Assembly: GCF_028769735.1 (NCBI RefSeq) | Contig: NC_088186.1 | Coordinates: 8,587,001-8,651,000 of the forward strand | Length of the DNA: 64,000 bases | Source: Zonotrichia leucophrys gambelii | Taxonomy: Eukaryota > Chordata > Aves > Passeriformes > Passerellidae | Direction: 5' to 3' | Shown here: piece after piece, positions 49,301-60,400 of the stretch | Layout: every line of letters starts with the position of its first letter | How positions within the stretch are numbered: the stretch's first letter is position 1 | Translations under genes and position numbers: made by a program | The notes under the pieces: model-generated | Told to the model about the DNA's origin: nothing | Database searches by the model: none | Seen by the model: the letters and a program-made list of their open reading frames with translations, nothing else

Positions 49301-49620
49301 ATAAAATAAAATTTTAAAATAAAATTAAATTAAAATACTGAAAATTCCTCTAAAAGCAGAATTTTCATTCATTGAGCACTACAGGAAATCCAGGGAGGCA
49401 TTTTAGGAGAAAACTGCCCTGGCCCAGCTCTTGCTGTGGATGTTGCTTTGGTCAGCACAGGAAAAACTGATTTTTACCATGTTTCCAGTGAGGCTCATTA
49501 TCAGAAGAGGGACAGTGGGGCCGTGCTCTGCTTTCTGCTCTTCTCATGTCCAGCTTCAACCTTTGCCGCCTGGCACCTCAGGAGGAAGTGCCCCCAACGT
49601 CTTCTTCCCCAGCCACAGCT
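46372..49620. other. TNFSF8 intron 1, first part
   Basis: Unique-looking intron with no exon, LTR or CR1 recognised. Only an A/T-rich run at 49306-49337 stands out. Confidence 0.5.
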
Positions 49621-49629
49621 GGGTCATAG

Positions 49630-50500
49630 ACTAAATCCCAGAATCATTGAAAAGCCCTCCAAAATCATCAAATCCAACCTGTTCCCTGTAGGAGTGTTGG
49701 GGGATAGGATGGTCAGGATGGACGGAGACGAGAGATCTCTGGAGCCAGGTCTGGAACTTGGGGTTTATTGCAAAGGGCCTGGGTGCAGGGCCCTGCTGGG
49801 AGCTGCCAAACACAGCTCAGGGCAGGCTGAGAGAAGAGAGGGGGAGAGAGAATGAGAGGGTAAGAGAGTAAAAGGGGTAAGAGAGTAAAAAGAGTAAGAG
49901 AATAAAAGGGTAAGAGAGCGAGGTTCCCATTACAATACAATAAATCATCTTCTGTGTTGAATATTCTGATTCTCACTAACCAATCTAGTCCAAGATACAA
50001 ATCCTATAGCATTTACATACAGCCTATAAGAATCATTACATTACCACACTGTGGTACATTTTAAACCCTACAAATTCCTCTTTGGGCCCCTTCTGCCAAG
50101 CTGCAGGGTCTGCTCTGACCCTTGGGCCTGTCTGCAGGCAGAGGGTGTTGTTCCATCAAAAGGGGATCACCTTCAGCTGGGCACACCATTGTTTTCCAGT
50201 TGTTCAGTAACTGAGGGATCTCAAAGCTTGCTTTCATTTCAATCTCGCTTATAGTTTCCATATTCTCAAAATCTTTTGCCAGACAATCATATTTATAAGG
50301 CCTTCCTGTTTCATCTTCCCCAACAGTTCCCAATCCCCTCTTGTCCCCAGCCCAGAGCTCTGAGTGCCATCTCCAGCCCTTCCCTGGACACCTCCATGGA
50401 TGGGCACTCCAAACCTCCCCGGGCAGTGCCAAGGCCTGAGCCCCCTTTCCATGGGGAAATTCCTGCTGAAATCATGGTGGTGAGAGGCTGAGCAGAAACA
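49630..50500 (-). mobile_element. CR1 LINE fragment (antisense), split by an LTR
   Basis: The left part (49630-49686) has aatcccagaatcattgaaaa and aaatccaacct. After the LTR the element resumes at 50332 with cttgtccccagcccagagct and gggcactccaaacctccccg, which is the reverse of the CR1 at 57840-57990. Confidence 0.85.
49681..50331 (-). mobile_element. Solo ERV LTR nested in CR1, perfect 6-bp target duplication
   Basis: The LTR is 49687-50325; it starts TGTAGGAG and ends CCCAACA. It is flanked by GTTCCC at 49681-49686 and 50326-50331. AATAAAC on the minus strand opposite about 49765-49771 gives its orientation. It contains a purine-rich 14-17 bp repeat (about 49855-49922, gtaagagagtaaaagg). 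The family differs from those at 14381 and 37134. Confidence 0.9.
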
Positions 50501-50673
50501 CGGGAGAGCCTTGGGGCTTCTTTTAGAATGGAAGCATTTCCTTTGAGGGCAGGGGACCAAAGAGCTCCTGCCCACAGAGCTGCCATGAGGAGCTGCTCCA
50601 GGAAAGCCCAGGCCCGTTATGGTCACTGGTTTGGGGGAATTTCCTTGGATTTCTAGACTAGATAATGACTTCA

Positions 50674-50880
50674 CAGAATCCCAGAGTAGTTTGGGTTGGA
50701 AGGGATCTTAAAGCTCATCCCATCCCACCCCTGCCATGGCAGGGACACCTCCCACTGTCCCAGGCTGCTCCCAGCCCTGTCCAGCCTGGCCTTGGGCACT
50801 GCCAGGGATCCAGGGGCAGCCACAGCTGCTCTGGGCACCCTGTGCCAGGGCCTGCCCACCCTCACAGGGGTCAGAGGTGT
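50674..50880 (-). mobile_element. CR1 LINE 3' end (antisense)
   Basis: It runs from cacagaatcccagagtagtt through catggcagggacacctccca to gggcctgcccaccctcacag, nearly the exact reverse of 36880-37065, so a recent copy. Confidence 0.92.
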
Positions 50881-50889
50881 CTGGTTCAA

Positions 50890-51920
50890 TGAATATTCAC
50901 TGTTGTGACCCAGGAATTTAGAATGACCCTTTGTTCTGCCTCAGCTTGAGAAATCTCCTTGTAAAATGATTAAGAGAAAGAAGAAATAAATCACTTTCAC
51001 TGGCACCTGATTGTCATTTTCACTAATAAAGCAAACTCAAAATGTTCTGCTTGCTGACGAAAGACTGAGCTCTTTCATCACCAGCCCTCAGATCGCTCCA
51101 GACAGAGTGAAATTTGTTGTCTTGAATTTTTTCTTAGCTGGCACTGTGGAATTTAATCTGTTTCGGCTCTTCCTGTGTGCCTCTTTGCATTCCAAATGAC
51201 AGCATTACATGTGATATTCTTGCTGCTGGAAAAGAAAGAAATAACACCAGTAATATCTCAAAGGAAGTCCTAAAGGTTTATTTCAGTATCTACTCAATTG
51301 TCACTAAAATAAATTGCTTTGCTATGTGCTGGGAGCCTTCCCAGGTGAGAACACAATGCCTTTAGTCCATTTTAATTTTGTTTTTATGCCCTAAATTTAG
51401 AGCAGGCTCTGAGCCACCAGCAAGGCAAACACCTCCCTGGCTGCCTGATTTCATTGAGTGCAATCTCACTGGGGGCAGAGCCCCCTTTTTCTGTCACCTG
51501 AAATATCCTGAATTCTCCACAGAGAGCAGGAATGTTCAGATATTGCAGTGAACAGCAACACTTCCCTATGCCCTGAGTGTGTGTGAGACAACAGCCCAGG
51601 GCAGGGGCAAGGGAAGGAGCTGAGAGGTGCTGGCAGAGATCCCCGGTGGTGTTTTCAGCCCAAACCCTGCTCAGTTTAATATTTGGTGGTACCTGATGAG
51701 ATCCATGAGAGCTCCCAAGGGAGAAGGTTGTGTCAGGGCCAAAAAGCTTTGAAATCTCCATTTTTCCAAATTCCATCTCTGGGTTCCTGTTCTGCTGCTG
51801 CCCAGCACCTCCCTGCCCAGCTTAGGAAGGTCACCTGGAGAAATATTGGCTCAGCAGGTGACTCTGCCCTGCCTTACACAGGTGTGGGGAGAGAAAATGA
51901 ACAAATTACACATCTCCAAA
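50890..51920. other. TNFSF8 intron 1, unrecognised part
   Basis: No exon or repeat was recognised. Confidence 0.45.
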
Positions 51921-51924
51921 TTCC

Positions 51925-52035
51925 TGGAGAATCACAGAATCATCCAAACTGGGAAAGAGCCCAAAGATCAGTGAGTCCAACCATTAACTTGTTACTGCCC
52001 AGTCCCCTGGGAGCAGCTCTGCCACCACTGCAGGA
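51925..52035 (-). mobile_element. CR1 LINE fragment (antisense)
   Basis: The phrase gaatcacagaatcatccaaa, then gatcagtgagtccaacc, is the reversed CR1 3' end of an older subfamily. Confidence 0.75.
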
Positions 52036-52724
52036 CACAGAATTTGGCACCAGACCAAAGGATAACAACTCTGTGCTGGGAACAGATGCAGCTCCACACT
52101 CACTGCTGTTCAAAACGTGGCCACATGAAGCCAAAATCTAATTAAAAACCTTCCTAAACATTTAAGATTAGAACATTAAGTACCACAAACAGACCCAACA
52201 CAGCTTTTCTCTTTGTCCATCCACCTTCTTTCTCCCTCCACCACCCATTATCCACTTCTGACACAGAAATGAGGTGTTTAACACCACTGTGGATGAAGCT
52301 GTTCCTACCACAGCAGGAGGTATCAGATGTTGTCTTAAAGCTTGTAGAGCTTCCCAAATTTCTCCTTCCTGGATGTCCTGATGGGTCAGTGAACAGGGAG
52401 GTGCTCAGGTGGGTCACTGACAGGGCTCAAGGAGCAGCTGGGAGAGGTTTTAGGTCTATGGTTTAATTTTAGGTAATTGAGGAGCAGGGAGAAGGACTCA
52501 ATGATTCTAATGGATCCCTTCCAATGTGCTAAGCTGGACCTGGCCTGATTAGCCTGCACAATTAGCCCAGGTAATTAGCAGCCAGGTAAGAGGAGCTGGT
52601 TCAGCCCAGCCTGAGCAGAGCCCCACTCTCTGTCACTGAAATCCCTGTGGGATCATCCAGGGTGACACTGAAGGGATGGGACACACAGTGAGGAACTGGG
52701 AATAAATAAGAGGGATTCAATTTT

Positions 52725-53280
52725 CTTCATGGTGGAAAAAGCGCCTTCGTTATTCACAGAACTCCTTTTTATACAGTTTTACAGACCTCATGTGTGACTC
52801 CCATTGGTCAGGAGCTTTCTTGCAAATCACTTTATTGGTCAGTAACAAGCTATTATCCTGTATGGATTGGTCACTCAAACCCCTGGTGTATATGTACAGG
52901 AAAAGTTCTTTGTACAGATAGTTTTCATTTTGCTATCTAACAGTATATAAACTTTATATTATATTTATTATTTATATTTATATATTAAACATATAAAATA
53001 TATTAGATATATAAATCTATATTTATATTGATATATGTATTATCTATTATACTTATTATATATTTATATTTTATATATAAATATATGTTTATTTATTTAC
53101 ATATTTATTATATATTTATGTTTTATATATATAAAATATATAAAGTATATAAAGTTTATGCAGGTGTAAGTTGGTTTTTACCCAGGAATAGATTGTTATG
53201 TTAATGAACTGCTCACACCAGGATTGCTTTCACATGGGAACTTACACAGTGCCAGCTTGACTTAGAAGAAATGACAGTCC
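52725..53280 (-). mobile_element. Probable ERV LTR (antisense) with an AT-rich interior
   Basis: On the minus strand a TATAAAAAGGAG promoter motif lies opposite about 52767-52778, and the phrase cccattggtcaggagc is of LTR type. Between 52940 and 53160 there is a TATATTTATA-rich low-complexity stretch. No target duplication was found. Confidence 0.5.
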
Positions 53281-53310
53281 ACCCAGAGCAAGCTTAATTT
53301 TATATGGCAT

Positions 53311-53374
53311 TTCTTTATAATTTTTGATTTTATGAGGCTCTTTTTTTCTTTATAATTTTTGATTTTATGAGGCT
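53311..53374. repeat. Direct duplication of a 29-bp T-rich unit
   Basis: The unit starting ttctttataatttttgat occurs at 53311-53339 and again, unchanged, at 53346-53374. Confidence 0.95.
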
Positions 53375-53959
53375 TTTCCTTATATTTTTTCTTATAACCT
53401 TGCTGCAACAAGGAGCTCCTGTGCTCTCCTCAGCTGTTGGGAGAACATTTTGCCCCTTGAGGGCATTTATGAGGTGCCAGGAGCTCTGGGGTGTGTGTCT
53501 GGGTGACAGGAAGGTGTCATCAGAGGGAATTCTGCTGCATTTCACCCCTGGAGCTGGTTTTCTGGGAATTTCTCATGTCATGCTGACTGAGGAGAATTTC
53601 CTGTGCCATTTTCACCCTTAGTTTTACACCTCAGCAAGAATTAGGAGGAAAGGTGAGGTAGGACATCACTGTCATGCTCAGAGCTGTTTGGGGCTTTGAT
53701 GAACTTTCCCAGCACTTGGCTCTCCAGGTTGTCCAGTCCCTGAAAGACACACAGAGGGATTTTTGGGATTTGTCCTTCTGCAACAGTCCCAACAGAACCC
53801 ACAAAATTTTCTTACTGCACTGAAAAAATCTGGCTGTGTCAAAAATGTCGATTTTCCATGTTAGAAAAAAACCAGAAATGTTTCAGATCCACAGTTGCAC
53901 ACAAGATGGATATTTCTCATTCCCAGAATATTCCATCTCTACTCTTTCTTCTCTTTCAG

Positions 53960-54005
53960 GAAGCTGATCCTGCCATGGAGGGCATCAAAAACCCCATCAG
54001 GACAG
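53960..54005 (+). CDS. TNFSF8: TNFSF8 exon 2: short stalk exon
   Basis: After ctctttcag the 46 bases read EADPAMEGIKNPIRT plus one base and end at gtaagacc. The phase (0 to 1) and size match the short second exon of mammalian TNFSF8, which encodes extracellular stalk. The stalk sequence itself is hardly conserved, so the call rests on position, phase and size. The TNF-homology exons were not found in the remaining 10 kb. Confidence 0.7.
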
Positions 54006-55150
54006 GTAAGACCCTGAAAGAACACAGGCAATTTGTCATATCTCTAATGTAAATATTGCCCAAGGGCACAAATAAGTCAATTGTGCACATCTTAACATCT
54101 TCAATAAAGGCTCCTTTGATGAAGAGCTAAAGTGGTGGGGGGAAAATGAAAACAAGAAAAAAGCTTTCAATTTACTCAGTACATCTGGGTAAGTGTATGG
54201 CTGGGGAAATAACAAATATTTCTGAATGTGCCCTGGGGTGTCTGTTCCAAAGAGCTTTTTGCCAGGAGACGTGAACATCACTCTGATTTTAAGGTCTTAT
54301 TTTAAGTGCTGGCTTTTGCAAAACAGTGTAAAGTCCTCATCTTCATGAGGGAGGGGTAAAAATGTGTTTGACATATTCCAAAAGAGCTCCTGGTTTGAGG
54401 GGAAAAGAGAGAAGGGAATGGGTGGGTTGAGAATGGACAAGGAGAGACCAGAAGCAAAAGGAACAAATCAAGGAATTGGAACAGACAGAGTGTGAGCACG
54501 GGGAGCCTGAAATAAGAAAATCTGTCTAGTAGAGACAATTTACCAAGATTCTGCTTTGCCTTAGCTGAATCAGGAGCACTGTTCATGTCACTGACACTGT
54601 TCATGTCACTGACACTGTGACATGAGCCTCACACAGCTCTCAGCACCAATATCTGACTCCTTGCAAAGGCACCAACTTATTTATATATCTATATAAAATT
54701 ATATATATATAATTGTATTTCAGCTCAAGCAACTCGTGCAGCTGTTTTTGCTCCTCACCAGCAGCTGCCAGGTGCCAGGCAGGAGCAGCGTGCTCTCCCC
54801 AGGAATGGCCAGGATGCTTTTTCATCAGCCAGAACATTTCTGTCTTTAGGTCCATACCAATCCCAGGCAGCCTCCTGCTCTGAATTTCTGAATTCTGCTT
54901 CTCTGAATTTCCCAATTCTGCTGCTCAGTGTGAGATGATGCATTAGTGAGGGACCAAAGGGGGGCTGCTGGTGAGAGCCCACCCCAGGAGGAGCTGCTGA
55001 AATTTGGTTTTAGTGCATTGAGATGCTCTCCCAGCCCATCAGTCTCTGTTGGAGGGTAACAGAGCATTCAAGTGGGAGCAAATTGTCAGGGCTTTTTATT
55101 TTTCTCTTAAAATGCATAAAGCAGAGCTTAGTAATTATCAGCAGAGAGAT
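54006..55150. other. Sequence after TNFSF8 exon 2, no further exon recognised
   Basis: An acceptor-like ttgtatttcag at 54713-54723 is followed by an open 126 bases to a possible donor at 54850. The product has no cysteine or TNF-family motif and is not called. A short TATATA run lies at 54680-54715. Confidence 0.4.
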
Positions 55151-55154
55151 GGGG

Positions 55155-55560
55155 AAGACGTTGAGGTGATCAAAGAATCCAATTTTATTGTGGGAGACAA
55201 ATGTTTATATACTATTTTAGGGAGACTAGTAATGCTTTACTACAATGATTGGGTTAAAGATCACATAAACAAATTTATACATTTGAAACATCTCTTGCTT
55301 GCAGAAGTCTGATGTAATTTTCATTTTCTGGTAAACCAGTCTGAATCTTCTTGCATTTTGAATCCTCAGAGTTCTGTTTGCTCTTGCCAAGGCATTTTGT
55401 TTGTCAAACCTCTTCTGCGAATAAGGTCCAAAATACTCTCTGTTTTGTGTACCCCAACAATTAATTAATAAACCTAATTTTACTGAGGGCCCCTCACAGG
55501 GAGCTCTGTCAGCTGCTGGAACCAAGCAGGGATTGTGGCAACTGCTGCCAGGTCCCACCC
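55155..55560 (-). mobile_element. Probable ERV LTR segment (antisense)
   Basis: Opposite ccaattttattgtgggag the minus strand reads AATAAAATTGG, an LTR-like poly(A) region, followed by typical AT-balanced LTR sequence. Ends were not defined. Confidence 0.45.
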
Positions 55561-55799
55561 AGAGACGGGAGAAGGAGAAACATTCAGGAGAGGGACTGAG
55601 CTGAGGCTGGAGTTGCTGTGGATTCAGATTTGGATCCATTCTGCCTCCCAGGCAGCCCAGATGGAAACTGGGTGTGGTTTGTAGCCATCAACCAGGACTC
55701 CTGCCTTGTTAAAATGGGCAAGGGAGGGAAAAACCAGTGTCGCTGGCCGGGTTCTGTGTACAAATCACAAAAAGGACAGGAACTGCTGTGGAACTGCCT

Positions 55800-56225
55800 T
55801 GAGCTGTTTTATTTTCCAGCATCAGTCTCATTACACGATTATGACAATGGGAAGATGCCAGCAGCTCACAATCCGGGCAGCAGGCCAAGAACTTAATGTT
55901 ACAACTTACTTTATAAGTTTTTTGACCAATCACACAAAACAAAAGCACATTGACAGTAGTTCTATCCAATCACTAAAGGCACACGTACCTTTGGTTAAAA
56001 CAATGCTTGCGTATTTCAAATACAATACCTGCTTGTGAGCCTTAAAACAGAACACACAGAGCTCCATTATTAAGCTTCAACCTTCCTAATATCTTGCTAG
56101 ATAAACTTTTCTGTAGCTTAGAGACTTATTCTAGACAACCATTAATACACAGATCATTGTTCTATTTGTCTTTGCTTTTCTAAAGTTTAAATACTTTTTC
56201 TGCTGACCAATCTCAGGGCTGCTGC
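55800..56225 (-). mobile_element. Probable ERV LTR segment (antisense)
   Basis: Opposite gttttattttccagcatc the minus strand gives AATAAAAC. The interior gaccaatcacacaaaac and ccaatcactaaaggc resemble CCAAT-type LTR promoter boxes. With the 55155 segment it may be part of one decayed provirus; no retroviral gene is readable between them. Confidence 0.5.
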
Positions 56226-56304
56226 TTAGCTCTAATCACAGTTCTGCTGTCTCTGAAGCTGCCTCTTGCAGCTTTCCCAAAACCCTCTGATTTCGTGGAT
56301 TCCC

Positions 56305-56517
56305 ACAACCAGCATTGCCCAGCTGGGTGCTCAGGCTGGCTCCAGCCCTGTGGCAGTGCCAGCACCTCAGGGATGCTCTGGGGGACACAGCCCCAGCCCT
56401 GGAGGTGTTGCAGGCCAGGCTGGACAGGGCTTGGAGCAACCTGGGATAGTGGGAGGTGCCCATGGATGAGCTTTAAGTAAAGTTCCTCCCAGTCCAAACC
56501 ATTCCATGATCCTGTGA
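56305..56517 (+). mobile_element. CR1 LINE 3' end (sense)
   Basis: The phrases ctggaggtgttgcaggccag, ggacagggcttggagcaacc and catgatcctgtgacac mark a CR1 3' end. Confidence 0.8.
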
Positions 56518-56519
56518 CA

Positions 56520-57610
56520 CAACAATTCTGTGCTGGGTCCAGCTGAGATCACTCAGGCAGAGACCTCACTGAGCAGCAGCCCAGCCCCAGCCACAACAGG
56601 GATTAATTGTGTCTTATTAAAGCAGGGAAATGCCATAGTTTCATTTCAATCCCCAATGAGATTATGTTCTATTGTTAGCTAAACACCAGTGGGCACTAAA
56701 GCAGATTTATGGGAGTTTTCCAGTCCTGACTCAGCTGTCAGGCCCCAATGGATGGGCTGCAGGAACCCACAGGCACAGGCTGAGAGGGATGCAATGTCAG
56801 CTCATTAAATGTTTGTGAAAAATGGGATCAGTCTCCTCCAACGCTCTGTGCCACTGTCTGTGCAGTACCTGAGCAACAGGGGGGAGGAATGAAATCCATC
56901 ACCAAGTGTTTGTGAAATGTTCTTTCTGTGGAAGCGTTTCTCTGCAGAAACTCATCCCCATTTCACAAATAACAAATCATCCATTAGTGTGGATCTGAGG
57001 GGTGTTGTTAAGTTCATTTTTTAGAAGGAAAATGAACTCACAGACAAATTGATGACCTGGAAAGGTACAGCCCTCATCATCTCCTTGCTGGCCTCTTTGA
57101 GCCTCATTTCACTGGGAATTGTGTAATCTGGGCTGATGGCTTTTCTTGTTATTTCAGCTGCAAAAATTTGGTATCAAAATATCTTCTCATTTACAAAAGG
57201 GGAAAAAATAAAACCCTGCAGATACAAATGAACACACACACACACAATTTATAGGTATTTTTCTCTGACACTCGACAAACCAGGAAAAGAAATCCAGCAC
57301 CCTGCTTTCAGTTTTAATGGGAAATTTTTTCCCAAAAAAAATGTGGCTCTGAGAAATTAATAAAATACAGGTGACAGTCTCAAACCTGCTACTGTAGAGA
57401 AAATCAGGCTGAAGCCAATGAGCCAAGGAGCCTTTCCAGATCTGCAGCCGTGTCTCAGAGGGCAGTTTGGCCTTCTGCAGCCAAATGTGATCCCAACACT
57501 GTGAGAAGCAGCTGAGGGAACTGGGAAAAGGAGAAAAGGCCTGTATCAAGGGTAAAGTGCCAGGAGGACCAGGAGAATCATTTCATGTCCCCTTCCTGGG
57601 CACTGCTGGG
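56520..57610. other. Unrecognised intronic or flanking sequence
   Basis: No exon or element was recognised. An ACACAC run lies at 57232-57246. Confidence 0.45.
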
Positions 57611-57614
57611 GCAC

Positions 57615-58070
57615 CTTAGGGGCTGTCTCCAGCCCTGGACCCTCCTGGCCAGGGGGACCCTGAGGGTCTGGAGCCCCAGGAGAGGCTGAGGGAGCTGGGA
57701 AGGGGCTCAGCCTGGAGCAAAGGAGGCTCAGGGGGCCCTTGTGGCTCTGCACAGCTCCTGCAGGAGGGGACAGCCGGGGGGGTCGGGCTGTGCTCCAGGG
57801 AACAGGGACAGGAGCAGAGGGAATGATCTCAAGGTGGGCCAGGGCAGGCTCAGGGTGGGCACAGCAGGAATTTCCCCATGGAAAATGTTAAACATCAGAT
57901 GGGGCTGTCCAGGGAGGTTTGGAGTCCCCATCCCTGGAGGTGTCCCAGGAAAGGCTGGAGGTGGCACTGAGTGCTCTGGGCTGGGGACAAGGTGGGGATT
58001 GGGCACAGGTTGGACTCGATGATCATGGAAACCTTTTCCCACCTAAATGATCCTGGGGTTCTAAACTGGC
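57615..58070 (+). mobile_element. CR1 LINE fragment (sense), long
   Basis: It includes the CR1 coding end (gccccaggagaggctgaggg, ctcagcctggagcaaaggag) and the 3' region ending with cgatgatcatggaaacc and tgatcctggggttct. Confidence 0.85.
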
Positions 58071-58194
58071 TGCTGTTTTATTCATGGCAGCCACAAAAGC
58101 AGAGTGTGTTTTCCCTCACCTGGCTGATTCCCTAATCCAGCAGATCTGGCTCAGCTGAACCACAGAGGCTCAGGGCAAGCTCCAGATGAGCCAG

Positions 58195-58500
58195 AGACAT
58201 CCTGATCACATCCCTGCCATCCCTGCTCTGCTCCAGGAAACAGGGACAGGAGCAGAGGGAATGGCCTCAGGCTGGGCTCAGGGTGGGCATCAGCAGGAAT
58301 TTCCCCATGGAAAGGGTGATTAAACATTGGCAGGGGCTGCCCAGGGAGCTTTGGAGTGCCCATCCCTGGAGGTGTCCCAGGAAGGGCTGGAGGTGGCACT
58401 GAGTGCTCTGGGCTGGGGATGAGGTGGGAACCAGGCACAGCTTGGATTTGATGATCTTGGAAGTCTTTCCCGACCTCGATGACCCTGTGATTGTGTGATG
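58195..58500 (+). mobile_element. CR1 LINE fragment (sense), second adjacent copy
   Basis: It repeats the same order as 57790-58065 (caggagcagagggaatg, tggaggtggcactgagtgct) about 440 bases later, with the tail gaccctgtgattgtgtgatg. It is either a tandem duplication or two insertions of one subfamily. Confidence 0.85.
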
Positions 58501-58849
58501 ACAATGCAGGGCATCAGACACCCATCCCACAGCAGTGGCTTCCTTAGAAATGGATATTTCACACTAAGCCAAAAAAGCTTTTCCCTTGTCAGCCTCAGTC
58601 CAGGCAGGTGCCTGGGTGCATAAATGTGACCCAGAGCAGTTGTGTTTCTCAGGTTGAAAAACCCTGGGCAAGCCTGGACTTGTAAATGCTAGAAAGAGTG
58701 CAGAGGCCTCCTGCAGGCCAGCATCAGGGGAAATGCACACACACAGCCAGGGTGGGCTGTGGGCATCACAGCTGGGCTGATGGGCATTGCTCAGAGTGCT
58801 CAGGGGTGGCTCTGCCCTCTCTCCAGCACTTAAAACACAAGCTATAGGT

Positions 58850-59105
58850 GAATATATATATAAATATATATGTGTGAGTAAATATAAATATATATGAATA
58901 TACACACATATTTATATCTATATTTATACTTTATTTCTATTTTTATTATCTATATTTATACTTATATTTTCTTATATTTTTCTTTTATTATTATATTTAT
59001 ACTTTATTTTCTATATCTATTTATCATATTATATCTTATATCTATATCTATATCTATATCTATATATCTATTTATATCTATATTTATATATAGATATTAA
59101 TAACT
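58850..59105. repeat. AT-rich tract with (TATATC)n and palindromic TATA runs
   Basis: Runs of atatctatatct, tatttatac and aatatatat cover about 250 bases. The tract could form cruciforms. It encodes only low-complexity open frames. Confidence 0.9.
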
Positions 59106-60115
59106 CATGATATTATGTGACCTTTGCTACACTAGCAAGCAGGCAGAGATTTGAAGAGTTTTAACCTAAAATTCCACAGGTCTGGCAGTACTCAGGTGTG
59201 CAGTGAGGAATTCATCAGAGGTTCTTCCTAAATTTGGTGGGGGAAAAAAGGGATATTTCTTTAATTTCTGGTTTTGGAGGGAAATTTGGCAGCTGAGTTC
59301 AGTCCCCTTCAGGCCTGAGTGGCAGCTCTGGAGGTCCAAAGGCTCTCGGTGTGTGTGTGACAGGCACAGCCCAGAGCTCTGACACAGAGCCCAGCAGGGG
59401 ATGTCACCCAGCTGTCACTTGTCACAGCATCACAGGCTGGGCCAGTCCTTTGGCTGCTTTGCAGGGCACTGAACTGGCAGGAGAGAGTTAAAATTAGACA
59501 CAGGGACTTCAGGGAGTGGCTGCTGAGAAATAAAAATTAGGCAAATTCAGCTAACTCTGGCACGCTGACAGAGATGTGTGACATCACCTTGCCTAATTCC
59601 ATAAGCACTTAAATCCACGGGGGTTACAGAGGAATCAAAAGCTGTTTGTTGCCTGCTTTTACTTCTTTACCTCTCAGAATAATTCAGGGTTTTGCCCTGC
59701 TCCTGTGCCAGCCAGAGGTGATGCCACCCCCTTGGCAGTGGCATGTCACCCAGGGATGGCTGGGAGCAGGACAAGCCTCAGGAACCACCCTCGAGGGGCT
59801 TTCCATGCCTGGGTAGCAGCACCCTCCATGCTGACAGAGCCACTTTCAGCTCGTGGTTTCAGTGCCCTTTGCTGGTGCTCCTCCAGACCCATCTCAGGGG
59901 TGGGGAAACTGAGGCAGCCAGCAGAGAGAACTTCCCCAGCACAGCCACATCCTCTGGGACCTGTCTGGCAGCAGCCCTTGTGTCCTCGTGTCCCTGAGCC
60001 CTCCTGGCTGGACATGGTGCTGCTGTGCTTTGATGCTCTGAGAGAACCCCAGGGGTTCATTTTGTACCTCAGGGTGAAATTCTGGGGTTTTAGTGGAACT
60101 GCAGCTTCTCTGAGA
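59106..60115. other. Unrecognised sequence
   Basis: No exon or element was recognised. The long plus-strand frame 59705-60499 runs through here into a simple repeat and is not considered a gene. Confidence 0.45.
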
Positions 60116-60117
60116 TC

Positions 60118-60400
60118 CATTTCCCAGCCCTGTTTCCCAGTCCCGTTTCCCAGCCCCATCTCTCAGTCCCATCTCTCAGCCCCATTTCCCTCTCTCTTGG
60201 AGAGCAGTGTGCTCCTCCTCACCACAAAAATCTTTAAACTACTGAAATCAGATAAATATCACATTTCCCAGTCCCATCTCCCAGTCCCATTTTCCAGCCC
60301 CATCTCCCAGTCCCATTTCCCAGTCCCATTTCCCAGCCCTTCTTCCCAGTCCCATCTCACAGCCCCATTTCCCAGCTCCTTTTCCCAGTCCCATTTTATC
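60118..60400. repeat. Minisatellite of cccatttcccagt-type units, interrupted by a 72-bp insert
   Basis: About 14 units of 11-14 bases (cccagtcccatttcccagcc) lie on both sides of a 72-base segment at 60195-60266, which is copied from, or shared with, 61512-61583. Confidence 0.9.

Noticed and set aside
54724..54849. Possible TNFSF8 exon 3 (open 126 bases between acceptor and donor-like sites)
   Set aside because: The phase would fit, but the product has no cysteine or TNF-family motif. The acceptor follows a TATATA run that could mimic a pyrimidine tract.
57158..57232. Another possible TNFSF8 exon after ttatttcag
   Set aside because: The frame runs to a stop after about 24 codons, with no donor and no family resemblance.
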